DNA from: Desertimonas sp963772825
GTDB taxonomy: Bacteria > Actinomycetota > Acidimicrobiia > Acidimicrobiales > Ilumatobacteraceae
NCBI GenBank assembly: GCA_963772825.1
Contig: CAVYYX010000016.1
Span: 19,489-83,488 of the forward strand
Length of the DNA stretch: 64,000 nt
Reading direction: 5' to 3'
The notes beneath the pieces were generated by a model that saw only the letters and a program-made list of their open reading frames with translations, did no database searches and had not been told where the DNA came from. Numbering within the stretch: position 1 is the stretch's first letter; each line of letters starts with the position of its first letter. Below, in pieces: positions 8,623-17,083 of the stretch. Both the position numbers and the translations under genes were made by a program.

Positions 8623-9984
8623 ATGAACCGCGTTCGGCAATCGTCGGCGACCGCCGATGACCTCGACGAGGCGGTCGGCGGGGCGCGCCGGCGCTTCGTC
8701 GAGCGGCACCCGGAGAGCCGGCGTTGGGCGGGCGAGGCCCGGGCCGTGCTCGCCGGAGGCAACAGCCGCTCCTCGCTCGACGTCGAGCCGTTCCCGATCC
8801 GTATCGCCCGGGCCGAGGGCGCCGCGCTGTGGGATGTCGACGGGATCCGCTACGTCGACCTGCTCGGCGACTTCACCGCTGGGCTGTTGGGTCACAACCC
8901 GGCGCCGGTCCTCGCCGCCGCCGGTCGTGCCCTCGAACGTGGTTGGGCGCTCGGTGCCGTGCACCGCGACGAGGTCCGACTGGCCGCCGCCGTCGTCGAG
9001 CGCTTCCCGTCCATCGAGCACGTCCGCTTCACGAACTCGGGTACCGAAGCGAACCTCATGGCGCTCGCCGTCTCCGTGCACCACACCGGCCGACGGCGCA
9101 TCGTCGTGTGTCAGCACGCCTACCACGGCGGCGTTCTGACGTTCGGCACGACCCCGGACCCGATCAACGTCCCGCACGACTGGCTGATGATTCCGTACAA
9201 CGACATCGCGGCGGTTGACCACACCTTCGCTCGCGAGGGTGGCGACATCGCCGCCGTCCTCGTCGAACCGGTGCAAGGTGCGGCGGGCTGTTTCCCGGGC
9301 GATCCGGAGTTCCTCGGCGCGCTCCGCGCCAGATGTACCGACCACGGTGCGCTGCTGATCTTCGACGAGGTGATGACCTCGCGACTGTCACGGGGAGGAG
9401 CTCAACTCGCCCTTGCGATCACGCCTGACCTGACGACGCTCGGCAAGTATCTCGGTGGCGGTCTGTCCTTCGGCGCGTTCGGTGGGCGCCGTGACGTGAT
9501 GGCCCACTTCGACCGAGCCGGTGGCGGCACGCTGAGCCACGCCGGGACGTTCAACAACAACGTCGCCACGATGGCCGCTGGCCTGGCTGTGCTCACCGAG
9601 GTGCTCGCCGACGACGGCGTGCTCACCGCCACCAACGCCCGCGGCGATCGGCTGCGCGAGGCGCTCGACGAGACGTTCCAGCGACACGACATCCCGATGT
9701 GCGCTACCGGCACCGGATCGTTGGTCAACGTCCACGGGACGGTCGGCCCGGTGCACTCAGCGGCCGACGTCGTCGACGCCGACGACCGATGGAAGGAGCT
9801 GTTCTACTTCGCTGCCCTCGACGCCGGCTTCTACCTCGCCCGCCGTGGCTTCATCGCCTTGTCGATCGAGGTCACCGACACCGACATCGAGGCCTTTCTC
9901 GACGTCGTCGACGCGTGGTGTGCGAGCTGGCGAGGCCCCGCGGCGGGTTGGCGGATCAGCGCGGGGTTGCGTCCGAGGGGATGA
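8623..9984 (+). CDS. class III aminotransferase, glutamate-1-semialdehyde aminomutase-like
   Basis: The 453-residue protein is a fold-type I PLP enzyme. FTNSGTEANLMAL binds the phosphate, FDEVMTS carries the aspartate that pairs with the PLP nitrogen, and TLGKYLGGG holds the Schiff-base lysine. The order and the GGG after the lysine match the HemL-like branch. A true tetrapyrrole HemL is possible but the long N terminus and the lack of other heme genes make a paralogous aminotransferase of unknown substrate more likely. The start lies 63 bp from the divergent nth start. Its last 29 bases overlap the opposing metallo-hydrolase remnant. Confidence 0.85.
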   Translation: MNRVRQSSATADDLDEAVGGARRRFVERHPESRRWAGEARAVLAGGNSRSSLDVEPFPIRIARAEGAALWDVDGIRYVDLLGDFTAGLLGHNPAPVLAAAGRALERGWALGAVHRDEVRLAAAVVERFPSIEHVRFTNSGTEANLMALAVSVHHTGRRRIVVCQHAYHGGVLTFGTTPDPINVPHDWLMIPYNDIAAVDHTFAREGGDIAAVLVEPVQGAAGCFPGDPEFLGALRARCTDHGALLIFDEVMTSRLSRGGAQLALAITPDLTTLGKYLGGGLSFGAFGGRRDVMAHFDRAGGGTLSHAGTFNNNVATMAAGLAVLTEVLADDGVLTATNARGDRLREALDETFQRHDIPMCATGTGSLVNVHGTVGPVHSAADVVDADDRWKELFYFAALDAGFYLARRGFIALSIEVTDTDIEAFLDVVDAWCASWRGPAAGWRISAGLRPRG

Positions 9985-10201
9985 ACGCCGGGCCGTGGCC
10001 TGGGATGGCGAGGTCGGCGACGGCGATGACCCTGGCGCGGCTGGCGTGCAGCTGGTCCATGTCGGCATAGGGATCCTCCGTCGGGCCCTCGCCGTTCCAC
10101 CACACGTGGGTGAACGCGGCAACGCCCTCGGCGGTGTGGGCCACGTGGAACGTCGCGGTGTTCGAGGTCGGGGTGTCGCGCATCGCCCAATGTTGCCTCA
10201 T
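9956..10201 (-). pseudogene. C-terminal fragment of a metallo-beta-lactamase-fold hydrolase
   Basis: The 81-residue frame contains TPTSNTATFHVAHTAEG, a SRARV helix and the terminal IPGHGPAF motif, which together match the last third of MBL-fold hydrolases (the PGHG histidine is a conserved feature). The HxHxDH metal-binding half is missing: only about 90 bp separate the fragment from the next gene, and these hold an in-frame stop and a small palindromic element. It is therefore a 5'-truncated remnant, not an intact gene. Confidence 0.6.
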
Positions 10202-10236
10202 CGACGAGTTGGGTCAGAGCGGAGGGCACGCAGTCG

Positions 10237-10283
10237 TTCTCCGAAGCCAACGGCTTCGAATCGGTGCACTTCGCTTCTGAGAA
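10237..10283. repeat. 47-bp element with imperfect terminal inverted repeats and internal hairpin
   Basis: The ends (10237-10247 and 10273-10283) are inverted copies matching at 10 of 11 positions, and inside lies a perfect 7-bp stem, CGAAGCC-AAC-GGCTTCG (10242-10258). It sits where the metallo-hydrolase fragment loses its 5' part. It could be a miniature mobile element, a repeated extragenic palindrome, or the terminator of the dosR-like gene that ends at 10292. Confidence 0.45.
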
Positions 10284-10291
10284 TGCTCGGG

Positions 10292-10942
10292 TCAGCGCTT
10301 CGGGTCCGTGAGGTGACGGGCCGCGTAGACCGCCGCCTCGGTGCGCCGAGCCATCCCCATCTTGGAGAGCACCGACGTCACGTAATTCTTGATCGTCTTC
10401 TCGGCGAGGAACATCCGCGCAGCGATCTGGCGGTTGGTCAGACCTTCGGCGAGGAGGACGAGCACCTCGTGCTCCTGAGCGCTGAGTCGGGCGATCGTCT
10501 CGTCCTCGTCCGGCCCGCGGCGCAGCCGCTCGAGCACACGAGCGGTCACGGCCGGATCGAGCAGGCTCTGCCCGGCCGCCACACGGCGAACCGCGTCGAC
10601 GAGGTCGGTCGAGCGGATCTGCTTGAGTACATAGCCCGACGCGCCGGCCATGATCGCCTCGAACAGCGCCTCGTCGTCGGAGAACGACGTCAGCATCAGG
10701 CACCCGGTACGCGGGTGCCGGGACCGGATCTCCCGGCACGCCTCCACGCCGTTGCCCTCAGCGAGACGCACGTCGAGCACGGCGACGTCGGGGTCGAGTG
10801 CCGGCACCCGGCGGACGGCCTCGTCCTCGGTGCTCGCCTCACCGACGACCGTGATGTCGCCTTCCGACTCGAGCAGGTCGCGCAGACCGCGCCGGACGAT
10901 CTCGTGGTCGTCGAGCAAGAACACGGTGATCGGATCTGCCAC
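10292..10942 (-). CDS. NarL/DosR-type response regulator
   Basis: The 216-residue protein has a receiver domain (phosphoacceptor Asp57 in VAVLDVRL, acidic pair at 11-12, conserved Lys in VLKQI near 107) and a C-terminal LuxR-type helix-turn-helix (LSAQEHEVLVLLAEGLTNRQIA and KTIKNYVTSVLSKMG). The sequence closely resembles DevR/DosR, the regulator of hypoxia and redox responses in actinobacteria. It is the last gene of an operon with the Pat-like protein and a DosS-like kinase 23 bp upstream. Because that kinase is broken here, phosphorylation may come from another kinase. Confidence 0.92.
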   Translation of the reverse strand: MADPITVFLLDDHEIVRRGLRDLLESEGDITVVGEASTEDEAVRRVPALDPDVAVLDVRLAEGNGVEACREIRSRHPRTGCLMLTSFSDDEALFEAIMAGASGYVLKQIRSTDLVDAVRRVAAGQSLLDPAVTARVLERLRRGPDEDETIARLSAQEHEVLVLLAEGLTNRQIAARMFLAEKTIKNYVTSVLSKMGMARRTEAAVYAARHLTDPKR

Positions 10943-10965
10943 GGCCTAGATCCTCGCAGGCCTCG

Positions 10966-11921
10966 TCAGCGGTTGGGTACTCGCCACTCGAGCGAGGCGC
11001 CGCGCGGCTCCCCCGACCGCAGGGTGAAGGACCCTCCGAGGCGCTGCGCCCTGGCAGCCATGTTGGCCGAGGCCGCGACCGGTCGTTGCGCCGACCGGGG
11101 GAGGTCCGACACCGTCATCGAAGACCCGGAGGGTGACGTCCGGTCCGACTTCCACCGACACCTCGGCGCGGCTGCGCAAACTCTCGCTACCGGCGGCCGA
11201 CCGCTCCAACGAGAAGATTGCCGAGCGGATTTCTTTGATCGTCGTGTCGAGGTCGTCGACGGCGCCGCCGATCCGGGCGATCGCCGCCTGTGGATCGGCC
11301 GACACGAGCGGCAACGTGCTCTGCAGCACCATCCCGATGGCGAAGAGTCGCTGAATCACCGTGTCGTGAAGGTCGCGGGCGATCCGCTGGCGGTCCTCGA
11401 CCAGCACGAGGTTGTGCACGCGGGAGAGCAAGCGGGCGTTCTCGATCGCCACGCCGGCGGCCGCGGCAAGCCCGACGACGAGCTCCTCGTCGATCGCCGT
11501 GAAGGCCTTGTCGGTGAGGTAGAGGTTGCCGAACACCTCGTCGCGGACGCGCAAGGGAACGCCGAGGAACGACCGCATCGGCGGATGGTGCGGGGGAAAC
11601 CGAAGCTGTCGGGATGCTTGGTGAGGTCGGGCAGGCGCGCAGTGGCTTGGCGTCGACGATCAGGAGGCCGAGGATCCCATGGCCCTCGGGGAGTTGGCCG
11701 ATCGCCTGTCGGTCCTCGTCGTCGATGCCGACGGTGATGAACTCCGTCAGTCGTGTGCGCGACTCGTCGAGCACACCGAGCGCCCCATAGCGGGCGTCGA
11801 CGAGATCGACGGCACTCGTCACGATGCGCCGGAGCATCGTTGGCACGTCGAGGTCCGAACCGATCGTGACGACGGCGTCGAGCAGTTGGTGCAGGCTCTG
11901 CGGACGGACTGAGGCGCTCAC
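10966..11921 (-). pseudogene. DosS/DevS-like GAF sensor histidine kinase, frameshifted and with an internal deletion
   Basis: The reading frame opens with a GTG at 11921 overlapping the stop of the Pat-like gene (GTGA). The first part is a GAF domain (LHQLLDAVVTIGSDLD to ILGLLIVDAK). Two frame changes follow within about 60 bp (around 11580-11640): LPDLTKHPDSFGFP is in a second frame and MRSFLGVPLRVRDEVF in a third. The H-box IARDLHDTVIQRLFA is intact. After LRSR roughly 55-60 residues normally holding the ATP-binding N-box are absent, and a further frame change near 11058 separates DDGVGPP from the C-terminal end, which stops at 10966. Without the N-box the protein could not phosphorylate even if the frameshifts are sequencing errors. 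Confidence 0.75.
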
Positions 11922-14485
11922 GGCGGGCAACGTTGGGTCGCCGGCCCGGTGATCGACGGTTGCCCGAGGGCCGGTCGCAGACGCAGTCCGCGAACTGGCG
12001 AGATCGGACTCGTCGGCGCGCAGATCGCCACGCTGGCGTCGACGGCGAGGCAGCCCGTCGTGCTGACGAGCACCGGGTCGAGGTCGAGCTGGTCGATCTC
12101 CGGCGTGGTGGCGGCGAGCACGCCGACGCGGTGCACGAGGTCGACCAGGGCGTCGACCGCCAGGACGGGTCGGCCGCCGGCGCCGTGCAACCGCGGCGCG
12201 AGACGGAGGCTCTCGATCGCCGACCGCGCCGCTGTACGTGACGTCGGCGCCACGAGGACGGAGCGGTCGTCGCGCAGCTCGGCATCCGCTCCGCCGGCGC
12301 CGACGACGATGAGCGGCCCGAAGGCGGGGTCGCGGACCGCTCCGACCAGCACCTCGACGGTGGACCCGAGGTGCGTGGTGGCGGCGCTGTCCGGTGCCGA
12401 TCCGTCGACCGTTTGCGGCGCGATGGACACGCCGGCCGCTTCGAGCAGCTCGAATGAGCTGGCCAGATCGAGCCAGATCCGCTCGCCAGGCAATCCGGTG
12501 TGACGTCGGGCGAGTCGACGCACGGCGACCCATGACGACGCGTCAGGAGCCGCTGTCTCGTCGTCCTCCTCGAGGATCGACGCCAGCCAGCTCGACCGCC
12601 GGGCAGCGATCGCCAGCGCATTCGCGGCCCGTTCCGGCGTCGAGAACGCCGGCAGCGCTGCCGATCCGTGGCGGGCGGCGCCGATGCGGGCCAGCGCCAG
12701 GGGGACGGGAAGGTCGCCGGACTCCAGCAACGATTCCACTGCGTCAAGCCGGTGCTGACCGTCGATCTCCACGCAGACGACGATGCAGGCGTCGACCTCA
12801 CCGGATGCGGCCACCACCTCGACGACGTCGACGAGCTGCTCCGCCGTGACCTCCGCGCCGAGGTCGACGGGGTTGGTCGGCGCCACGGTGGACGGGACGC
12901 GATCGGCGATGGCCTCCTGAAGGGGCGATGAGAGGGCCGGAACCTCGAGCCCGCCGGTGTCGGCGGCGTCCGCGCCGAGGAGTAGCGGCCCTCCGGCGTT
13001 GCCGACGAGGGCGACGCGGCGGCCGGCCGGAGCGTGTTGACGGTCGAGCAGCAGCCCGACGTCGATGAGCTCCTCCAGCGTCCGCGCCCGCAGCACCCCG
13101 GTGTGGGCGAACAGGGCGTCGACCATCGCCTCGTCGGTCGCGCTCGCGCCGGCGACTGACTCGGCTGTCCGGCGCCGGAGCGCCGACCTTCCGCTCTTCA
13201 AGGCGACGACCGGCTTGCGATGCACGACGGCGCGAGCGACCCTGGCGAAGCGGACGGGGTCGCCGAACGACTCGAGGTACAGCAGGACGACCGTCGTCGA
13301 CGGGTCATCGGCCCACAGGCGTAGGAGGTCGTTGCCGCTCACATCGACCTTGTCGCCCATCGAGACGAACGAGGAGATGCCGGCGGCCCGGTCTTCGGCC
13401 TCGGCAGCGATGGCGATGCCGACCCCACCGGACTGCGACGCCACGGCGATCCCGCCGGGTCGGAACGTCCGGGTGGTGACCGTGGCGTTGAGCCCGGCGC
13501 GGGTCGAGACGACGCCGAGGCTGTCCGGACCGATGATGCGCATGCCGTGGCGCCGGGCAGTCGCCAGGATCTCGTCGGCCTGCTGCGATCCGCGAGGCCC
13601 TTGCTCGGCAGCGCCCCCGGTCACGATGATCGCCGTCGGCACTCCCGCGGCACCGCACTGCTCGATCGCTGCCGTCACCGACGATGCCGGGAGGGCGACC
13701 ACCGCCAGGTCGGGCACGGCATCGAGCAGCTCGATGCGGTCGACCGACTCGACGCGGTCAGCGCCGCCAATCGCCGGGCCGACCACGCTGATCCGTCCGC
13801 CGAATGACTCGATGAGGTGGCCGAGGATGCGACGTCCCGGCGCCAGGTCGGCGTCCGGTAGCGCCCCGAACACCGCCACGTGACCCGGGTCGACGATCGA
13901 CCGCAGCGACCGCACCGCCGCTCGCCAGTCGCGTTGGTCGGCGTCGTCTTGAAGGATGTTTTCGGCGGTCAGATCGAGCTGGATCTGCACGATCCCATGG
14001 TCCAACCAGCTGCGGTTGGCGAGTCCGACCGCTCGGAACACCGCCTGCATCGCCCGATTGTCCGGCAGCGTCTCGGCAACCAGCCGGCGAAAGCCCGCCG
14101 CCTTGGCGACCATCGCCAGATCCTCGAGCAGGACGGTGGCGATGCCCTCGTGGTGGCGGGCGTCGGCGACGGCGAAGGCGACCTCGGCGTCGTCCCCTCC
14201 ATCGCGGGCGTAGTACTCCCCGACCCCGACGAGGGTGCCGTCGGACTCAGCGACGAGGGCGACGTGGACGTCGACGTCGACGTCGGTCACCCGGGCCAGC
14301 TCCTCGTCGGGGATCGACGTTCGTTGGCCGAAGAACCGCAGGTATCGGGAGGCCGGATCGAGCTGTTCGTAGAACGATCGGAGGGTCGTGACATCGGACG
14401 GTCGTGCCGGCCGGATGCGGATCGCCCGGCCAGTCGACAGCAGGACGTCGCGTTCGAAGGGGGCGAGCAGTGACTCAGTGGTCAT
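11918..14485 (-). CDS. GNAT acetyltransferase fused to ADP-forming acyl-CoA synthetase-like domains (Pat-type)
   Basis: The 855-residue product begins with a GNAT domain (about 18-170, IRPARPSDVTTLRSFYEQL and the acetyl-CoA loop HHEGIAT), followed by a CoA-binding domain (about 200-310), a succinyl-CoA-ligase-like domain (IIGPDSLGV, VASQSGGVG, FVSMGDKVDVSGNDLL) and a C-terminal ATP-grasp-like domain. This is the architecture, in GNAT-first order, of protein lysine acetyltransferases of the Pat group, where the synthetase part is usually a regulatory relic. The start at 14485 is supported by GGAG upstream and removes a leader of about 70 residues without features. It overlaps the DosS-like gene by four bases, tying protein acylation to a redox-sensing pair. 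Confidence 0.85.
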   Translation of the reverse strand: MTTESLLAPFERDVLLSTGRAIRIRPARPSDVTTLRSFYEQLDPASRYLRFFGQRTSIPDEELARVTDVDVDVHVALVAESDGTLVGVGEYYARDGGDDAEVAFAVADARHHEGIATVLLEDLAMVAKAAGFRRLVAETLPDNRAMQAVFRAVGLANRSWLDHGIVQIQLDLTAENILQDDADQRDWRAAVRSLRSIVDPGHVAVFGALPDADLAPGRRILGHLIESFGGRISVVGPAIGGADRVESVDRIELLDAVPDLAVVALPASSVTAAIEQCGAAGVPTAIIVTGGAAEQGPRGSQQADEILATARRHGMRIIGPDSLGVVSTRAGLNATVTTRTFRPGGIAVASQSGGVGIAIAAEAEDRAAGISSFVSMGDKVDVSGNDLLRLWADDPSTTVVLLYLESFGDPVRFARVARAVVHRKPVVALKSGRSALRRRTAESVAGASATDEAMVDALFAHTGVLRARTLEELIDVGLLLDRQHAPAGRRVALVGNAGGPLLLGADAADTGGLEVPALSSPLQEAIADRVPSTVAPTNPVDLGAEVTAEQLVDVVEVVAASGEVDACIVVCVEIDGQHRLDAVESLLESGDLPVPLALARIGAARHGSAALPAFSTPERAANALAIAARRSSWLASILEEDDETAAPDASSWVAVRRLARRHTGLPGERIWLDLASSFELLEAAGVSIAPQTVDGSAPDSAATTHLGSTVEVLVGAVRDPAFGPLIVVGAGGADAELRDDRSVLVAPTSRTAARSAIESLRLAPRLHGAGGRPVLAVDALVDLVHRVGVLAATTPEIDQLDLDPVLVSTTGCLAVDASVAICAPTSPISPVRGLRLRPALGQPSITGPATQRCPP

Positions 14486-14637
14486 CCGGCCACGGGCTCC
14501 GTTGTCCGCCGCTGTGAGTCGATGGATGGGTGTCGTCGATGACCCAAGGCAAGTCGATGGAACCCCTCGGGGGCAACGGCCGAAGGTCCCGACGCCGACC
14601 GACCGCCGGTTGACGAACGCAACATTCTGCGTAAAGA

Positions 14638-14692
14638 TTGCGCAAATCTCGCAAACTGTTGCAGAACCGCTGTTGCAAACGAGGCGATTGCA
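14638..14692. promoter_or_regulatory. cluster of TTGCA/TTGCGCAA boxes upstream of the sugar-uptake operon
   Basis: The 294-bp divergent gap between the Pat-like gene and the SIS gene holds an unusually AT-rich patch with TTGCGCAA at 14638 and TTGCA boxes at 14659, 14673 and 14688, the last three spaced 14-15 bp apart. Palindromic and direct GCAA/TTGC boxes suit binding by a LacI-, ROK- or GntR-type repressor; the regulator is not in the window. A promoter for either flanking operon may be here. The rest of the gap shows nothing further. Confidence 0.4.
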
Positions 14693-14779
14693 GAGTGTCA
14701 CTCATCGGGGAATCGAACCAAGCTTGTTGACCATCGCGCGGACGACGATCAGCGCCGAACGCTTCGCGGGTAGCGTCCG

Positions 14780-15535
14780 GTGACCGAGGTGGTGGCGACG
14801 TACCGCGCCGAGGTCATCGGTCGTCTCGAGCGGCTCACGGACGGGCCGAACGCCGCGGCCCTCGACGCCGCCTGTGAGCTCATCGTCGAGTCGTTGAACG
14901 CCGGGGGCATCGTGCAGGCGTTCGGCACCGGCCACTCCGAGGCGTTTGCGATGGAGATCGCCGGCCGCGCCGGCGGATTGATCCCGACCAACCGCATCGC
15001 CCTGCGCGATGTCGTCCTGCACGGCGATCGCGACGCGTCGGTGCTCAGCGGTGCGAGCCTGGAGCGCGATGCGACGGTGGTCGCCGAGCTGCTCGACGGC
15101 GTGCCTCTCCATCCTGCTGACGTCTTCATCATCGCTTCCAACTCGGGGGTCAACGGCTCGATCGTCGAGATGGCGCTGGGCGCCAAGCAACGCGGCCACG
15201 CCGTCATCGCGGTCACCAGCATCGAGCACACCAACGCAGTTCCCGTCAAGCATCCGAGCGGCAAGCGCCTCTCCGAAGTCGCCGACGTCGTGATCGACAA
15301 CCTTGCTCCGTACGGGGACACCACACTCGCGATCGGCGACCGGATCGGTGTCGGCGCCGTCTCGTCGATCACCGCTGCGTTCGTCGCCCAGGCGCTGACG
15401 ATGATGGTCGCCGAGCGCCTCCTCGCAGGGGGAGACGACCCACCCGTGTACATCTCGGCGAACATCCCAGGAGGTGACGAACACAATCACGCCCTCGAAG
15501 ACCGCTATCGCGACAGACTCCGCCGCTTGGCGTGA
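14780..15535 (+). CDS. SIS-domain sugar-phosphate-binding protein (UPF0309-like)
   Basis: The 251-residue protein has a SIS (sugar isomerase) fold: VQAFGTGHSEAFAMEIAGRAGG in the first nucleotide-like loop, FIIASNSGVNGSIVEMA in the second, and AVTSIEHTN next. It resembles the UPF0309 group and, more distantly, N-acetylmuramate-6-phosphate etherases, so it probably binds or isomerises a phosphorylated amino sugar in the cytoplasm. The start is the GTG at 14780. It is the first gene of the uptake cassette that follows; the gap to the binding-protein gene is 102 bp. The precise substrate is not predictable. Confidence 0.8.
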   Translation: MTEVVATYRAEVIGRLERLTDGPNAAALDAACELIVESLNAGGIVQAFGTGHSEAFAMEIAGRAGGLIPTNRIALRDVVLHGDRDASVLSGASLERDATVVAELLDGVPLHPADVFIIASNSGVNGSIVEMALGAKQRGHAVIAVTSIEHTNAVPVKHPSGKRLSEVADVVIDNLAPYGDTTLAIGDRIGVGAVSSITAAFVAQALTMMVAERLLAGGDDPPVYISANIPGGDEHNHALEDRYRDRLRRLA

Positions 15536-15637
15536 CACGATCCGGAGGCGACATGATTTGGGGTGCAGCAGTACGGGGAAGCTGCGCTCATCGCCTTCGG
15601 TTGTTTCCCCATCCATCGAACACTCGACAAGGAACGT

Positions 15638-17083
15638 GTGAACAACGACATGAACAATGACAAGAACGATCCGGCATCCACCACTCGACGTGGATTCCTA
15701 CGCGGCGCTGCCGCCGTCGGCGCCGGTGCGGCGCTGGCGCCCTATCTCGGCAAGGCTGGCATCGTCGGTGCGACGACCGTCCCGCCCGGCGGCGAGGGTA
15801 CCGCGGCGGCCGGCGTCGACGCGGTCAACCCGCTCGGCGTCGCCGACAGCTCCACGGTCGACGCCGTCATCTTCAACGGCGGCTACGGCATCGACTACGT
15901 CGAGTTCGCCGCCGACATCTTCGAACAGACCCACGAGGGATCGACCGTCGAGGTCTCACCCTCGACGCTGATCGCCCCGGAGCTGCAGCCCCGCTTCGTC
16001 AGCGGCGACCCGCCCGACATCATCGACAACTCGGGCGCCCAGTCGATCGGGATGGCCACGATCCTCGACCAACTCGAGGACCTCACCGACGTCATCGACG
16101 CCCCCAACCTCGAGGGCGTCACGATCCGCGACACCCTGTACGGCGGCGTGCTCGCGCCGGGGACGTTCGAGGGGAAGCTGGCGGCGATCAACTACGCCCT
16201 CACCGTGTACGCCATCTGGTACTCGTCGAGCCTGTTCGAGGAGAACCAGTGGACGCCACCGACGACGTGGGCAGAGGCGCTCGAGCTCGGGGCTGCGGCG
16301 GCTGAGCAGGACAAATACCTGTTCGGCTGGGGCACAGAGGCAGCGACGTACTACCAGACGTTCTGCATCGACTCGGCGATCATGCAGGGCGGCGACGAGG
16401 TTCGCCTGGCACTTTCGAACCTGGCCGAGGGCTGCTGGTCGTTGCAGCCGGTGCAGGACGTGTTCGCCGGGCTGAAGGCGATCATCGACGCCGGCTACAT
16501 GCAGCCCGGTGGTGCGGGCACGCAGTTCGTGCAGGCGCAGGCGCAATGGAGCAACGACCAAAGTTTCCTCCTCTACCCCTCGGGGTCGTGGATCGAGAAC
16601 GAGATGAAGACACAGACCGCCGAGGGTTTCGCCATGCGAGGCGTGCCAACCTTCACCGTCAATGCCGATTCGGTGTTCCCGGCGACGGCGCTGCACTCCA
16701 CGGCCGGCGAGCCGTACATCGTGCCATCCCAGGGTGCCAACGTCGCCGGTGGCAAGGAGCTGTTGCGGATCATGCTGTCGACGGAAGCAGCTACGAACTT
16801 CGTCAGGACGAAGCTGGCGCCGACGGTCGTCGCCGGGCTCGTGCCCGAGGACGGCTTCGGGTCGACGGCGCTCGTGTCGCAGACGGACATGTTGGCGGCG
16901 GCGGGCGAGGACATCTTCACCCACGACTTCATCCAGTTCTACGGCACCAACCAGGAGCAGCTGGTGATCTGGAACGGGTTCCTCGCCGGTGACTCGTCGG
17001 TGGAGGAGCTCACCTCCTCGCTGCAGGAGATCACCGACCGGATCCGTGAGGACGACTCGATCACCAAGATTGTGATCGAGTGA
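15638..17083 (+). CDS. Tat-exported extracellular sugar-binding protein (ABC transporter)
   Basis: The N terminus has a twin-arginine signal (TTRRGFLRGAAAVGAGAA), so the protein is exported folded; as an actinobacterial binding protein it may be membrane-anchored or released. The body is a family-1 solute-binding fold (about 480 residues) with the usual IIDNSGAQ and LYPSGSWIENEM segments. Both the GTG at 15638 and the ATG at 15650 are possible; the AAGGA at 15629 favours the GTG. It overlaps the first permease gene by four bases (GTGA). Together with two MalF/MalG-type permeases it should capture a sugar or amino sugar for import. Confidence 0.9.
   Translation: MNNDMNNDKNDPASTTRRGFLRGAAAVGAGAALAPYLGKAGIVGATTVPPGGEGTAAAGVDAVNPLGVADSSTVDAVIFNGGYGIDYVEFAADIFEQTHEGSTVEVSPSTLIAPELQPRFVSGDPPDIIDNSGAQSIGMATILDQLEDLTDVIDAPNLEGVTIRDTLYGGVLAPGTFEGKLAAINYALTVYAIWYSSSLFEENQWTPPTTWAEALELGAAAAEQDKYLFGWGTEAATYYQTFCIDSAIMQGGDEVRLALSNLAEGCWSLQPVQDVFAGLKAIIDAGYMQPGGAGTQFVQAQAQWSNDQSFLLYPSGSWIENEMKTQTAEGFAMRGVPTFTVNADSVFPATALHSTAGEPYIVPSQGANVAGGKELLRIMLSTEAATNFVRTKLAPTVVAGLVPEDGFGSTALVSQTDMLAAAGEDIFTHDFIQFYGTNQEQLVIWNGFLAGDSSVEELTSSLQEITDRIREDDSITKIVIE

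Noticed and set aside
14700..14725. T-arm-like sequence on the minus strand (GGTTCGATTCCCCG) suggesting a tRNA or attachment site
   Set aside because: The stem partner is missing (GCTTGG instead of CGGGG) and no acceptor, anticodon or D arm can be drawn; no integrase or repeat is nearby.
14702..15616. Long minus-strand frame of about 300 codons opposite the SIS gene
   Set aside because: Its product has no domain, and the plus strand encodes a clear SIS fold with the expected start; it is a GC-rich shadow.
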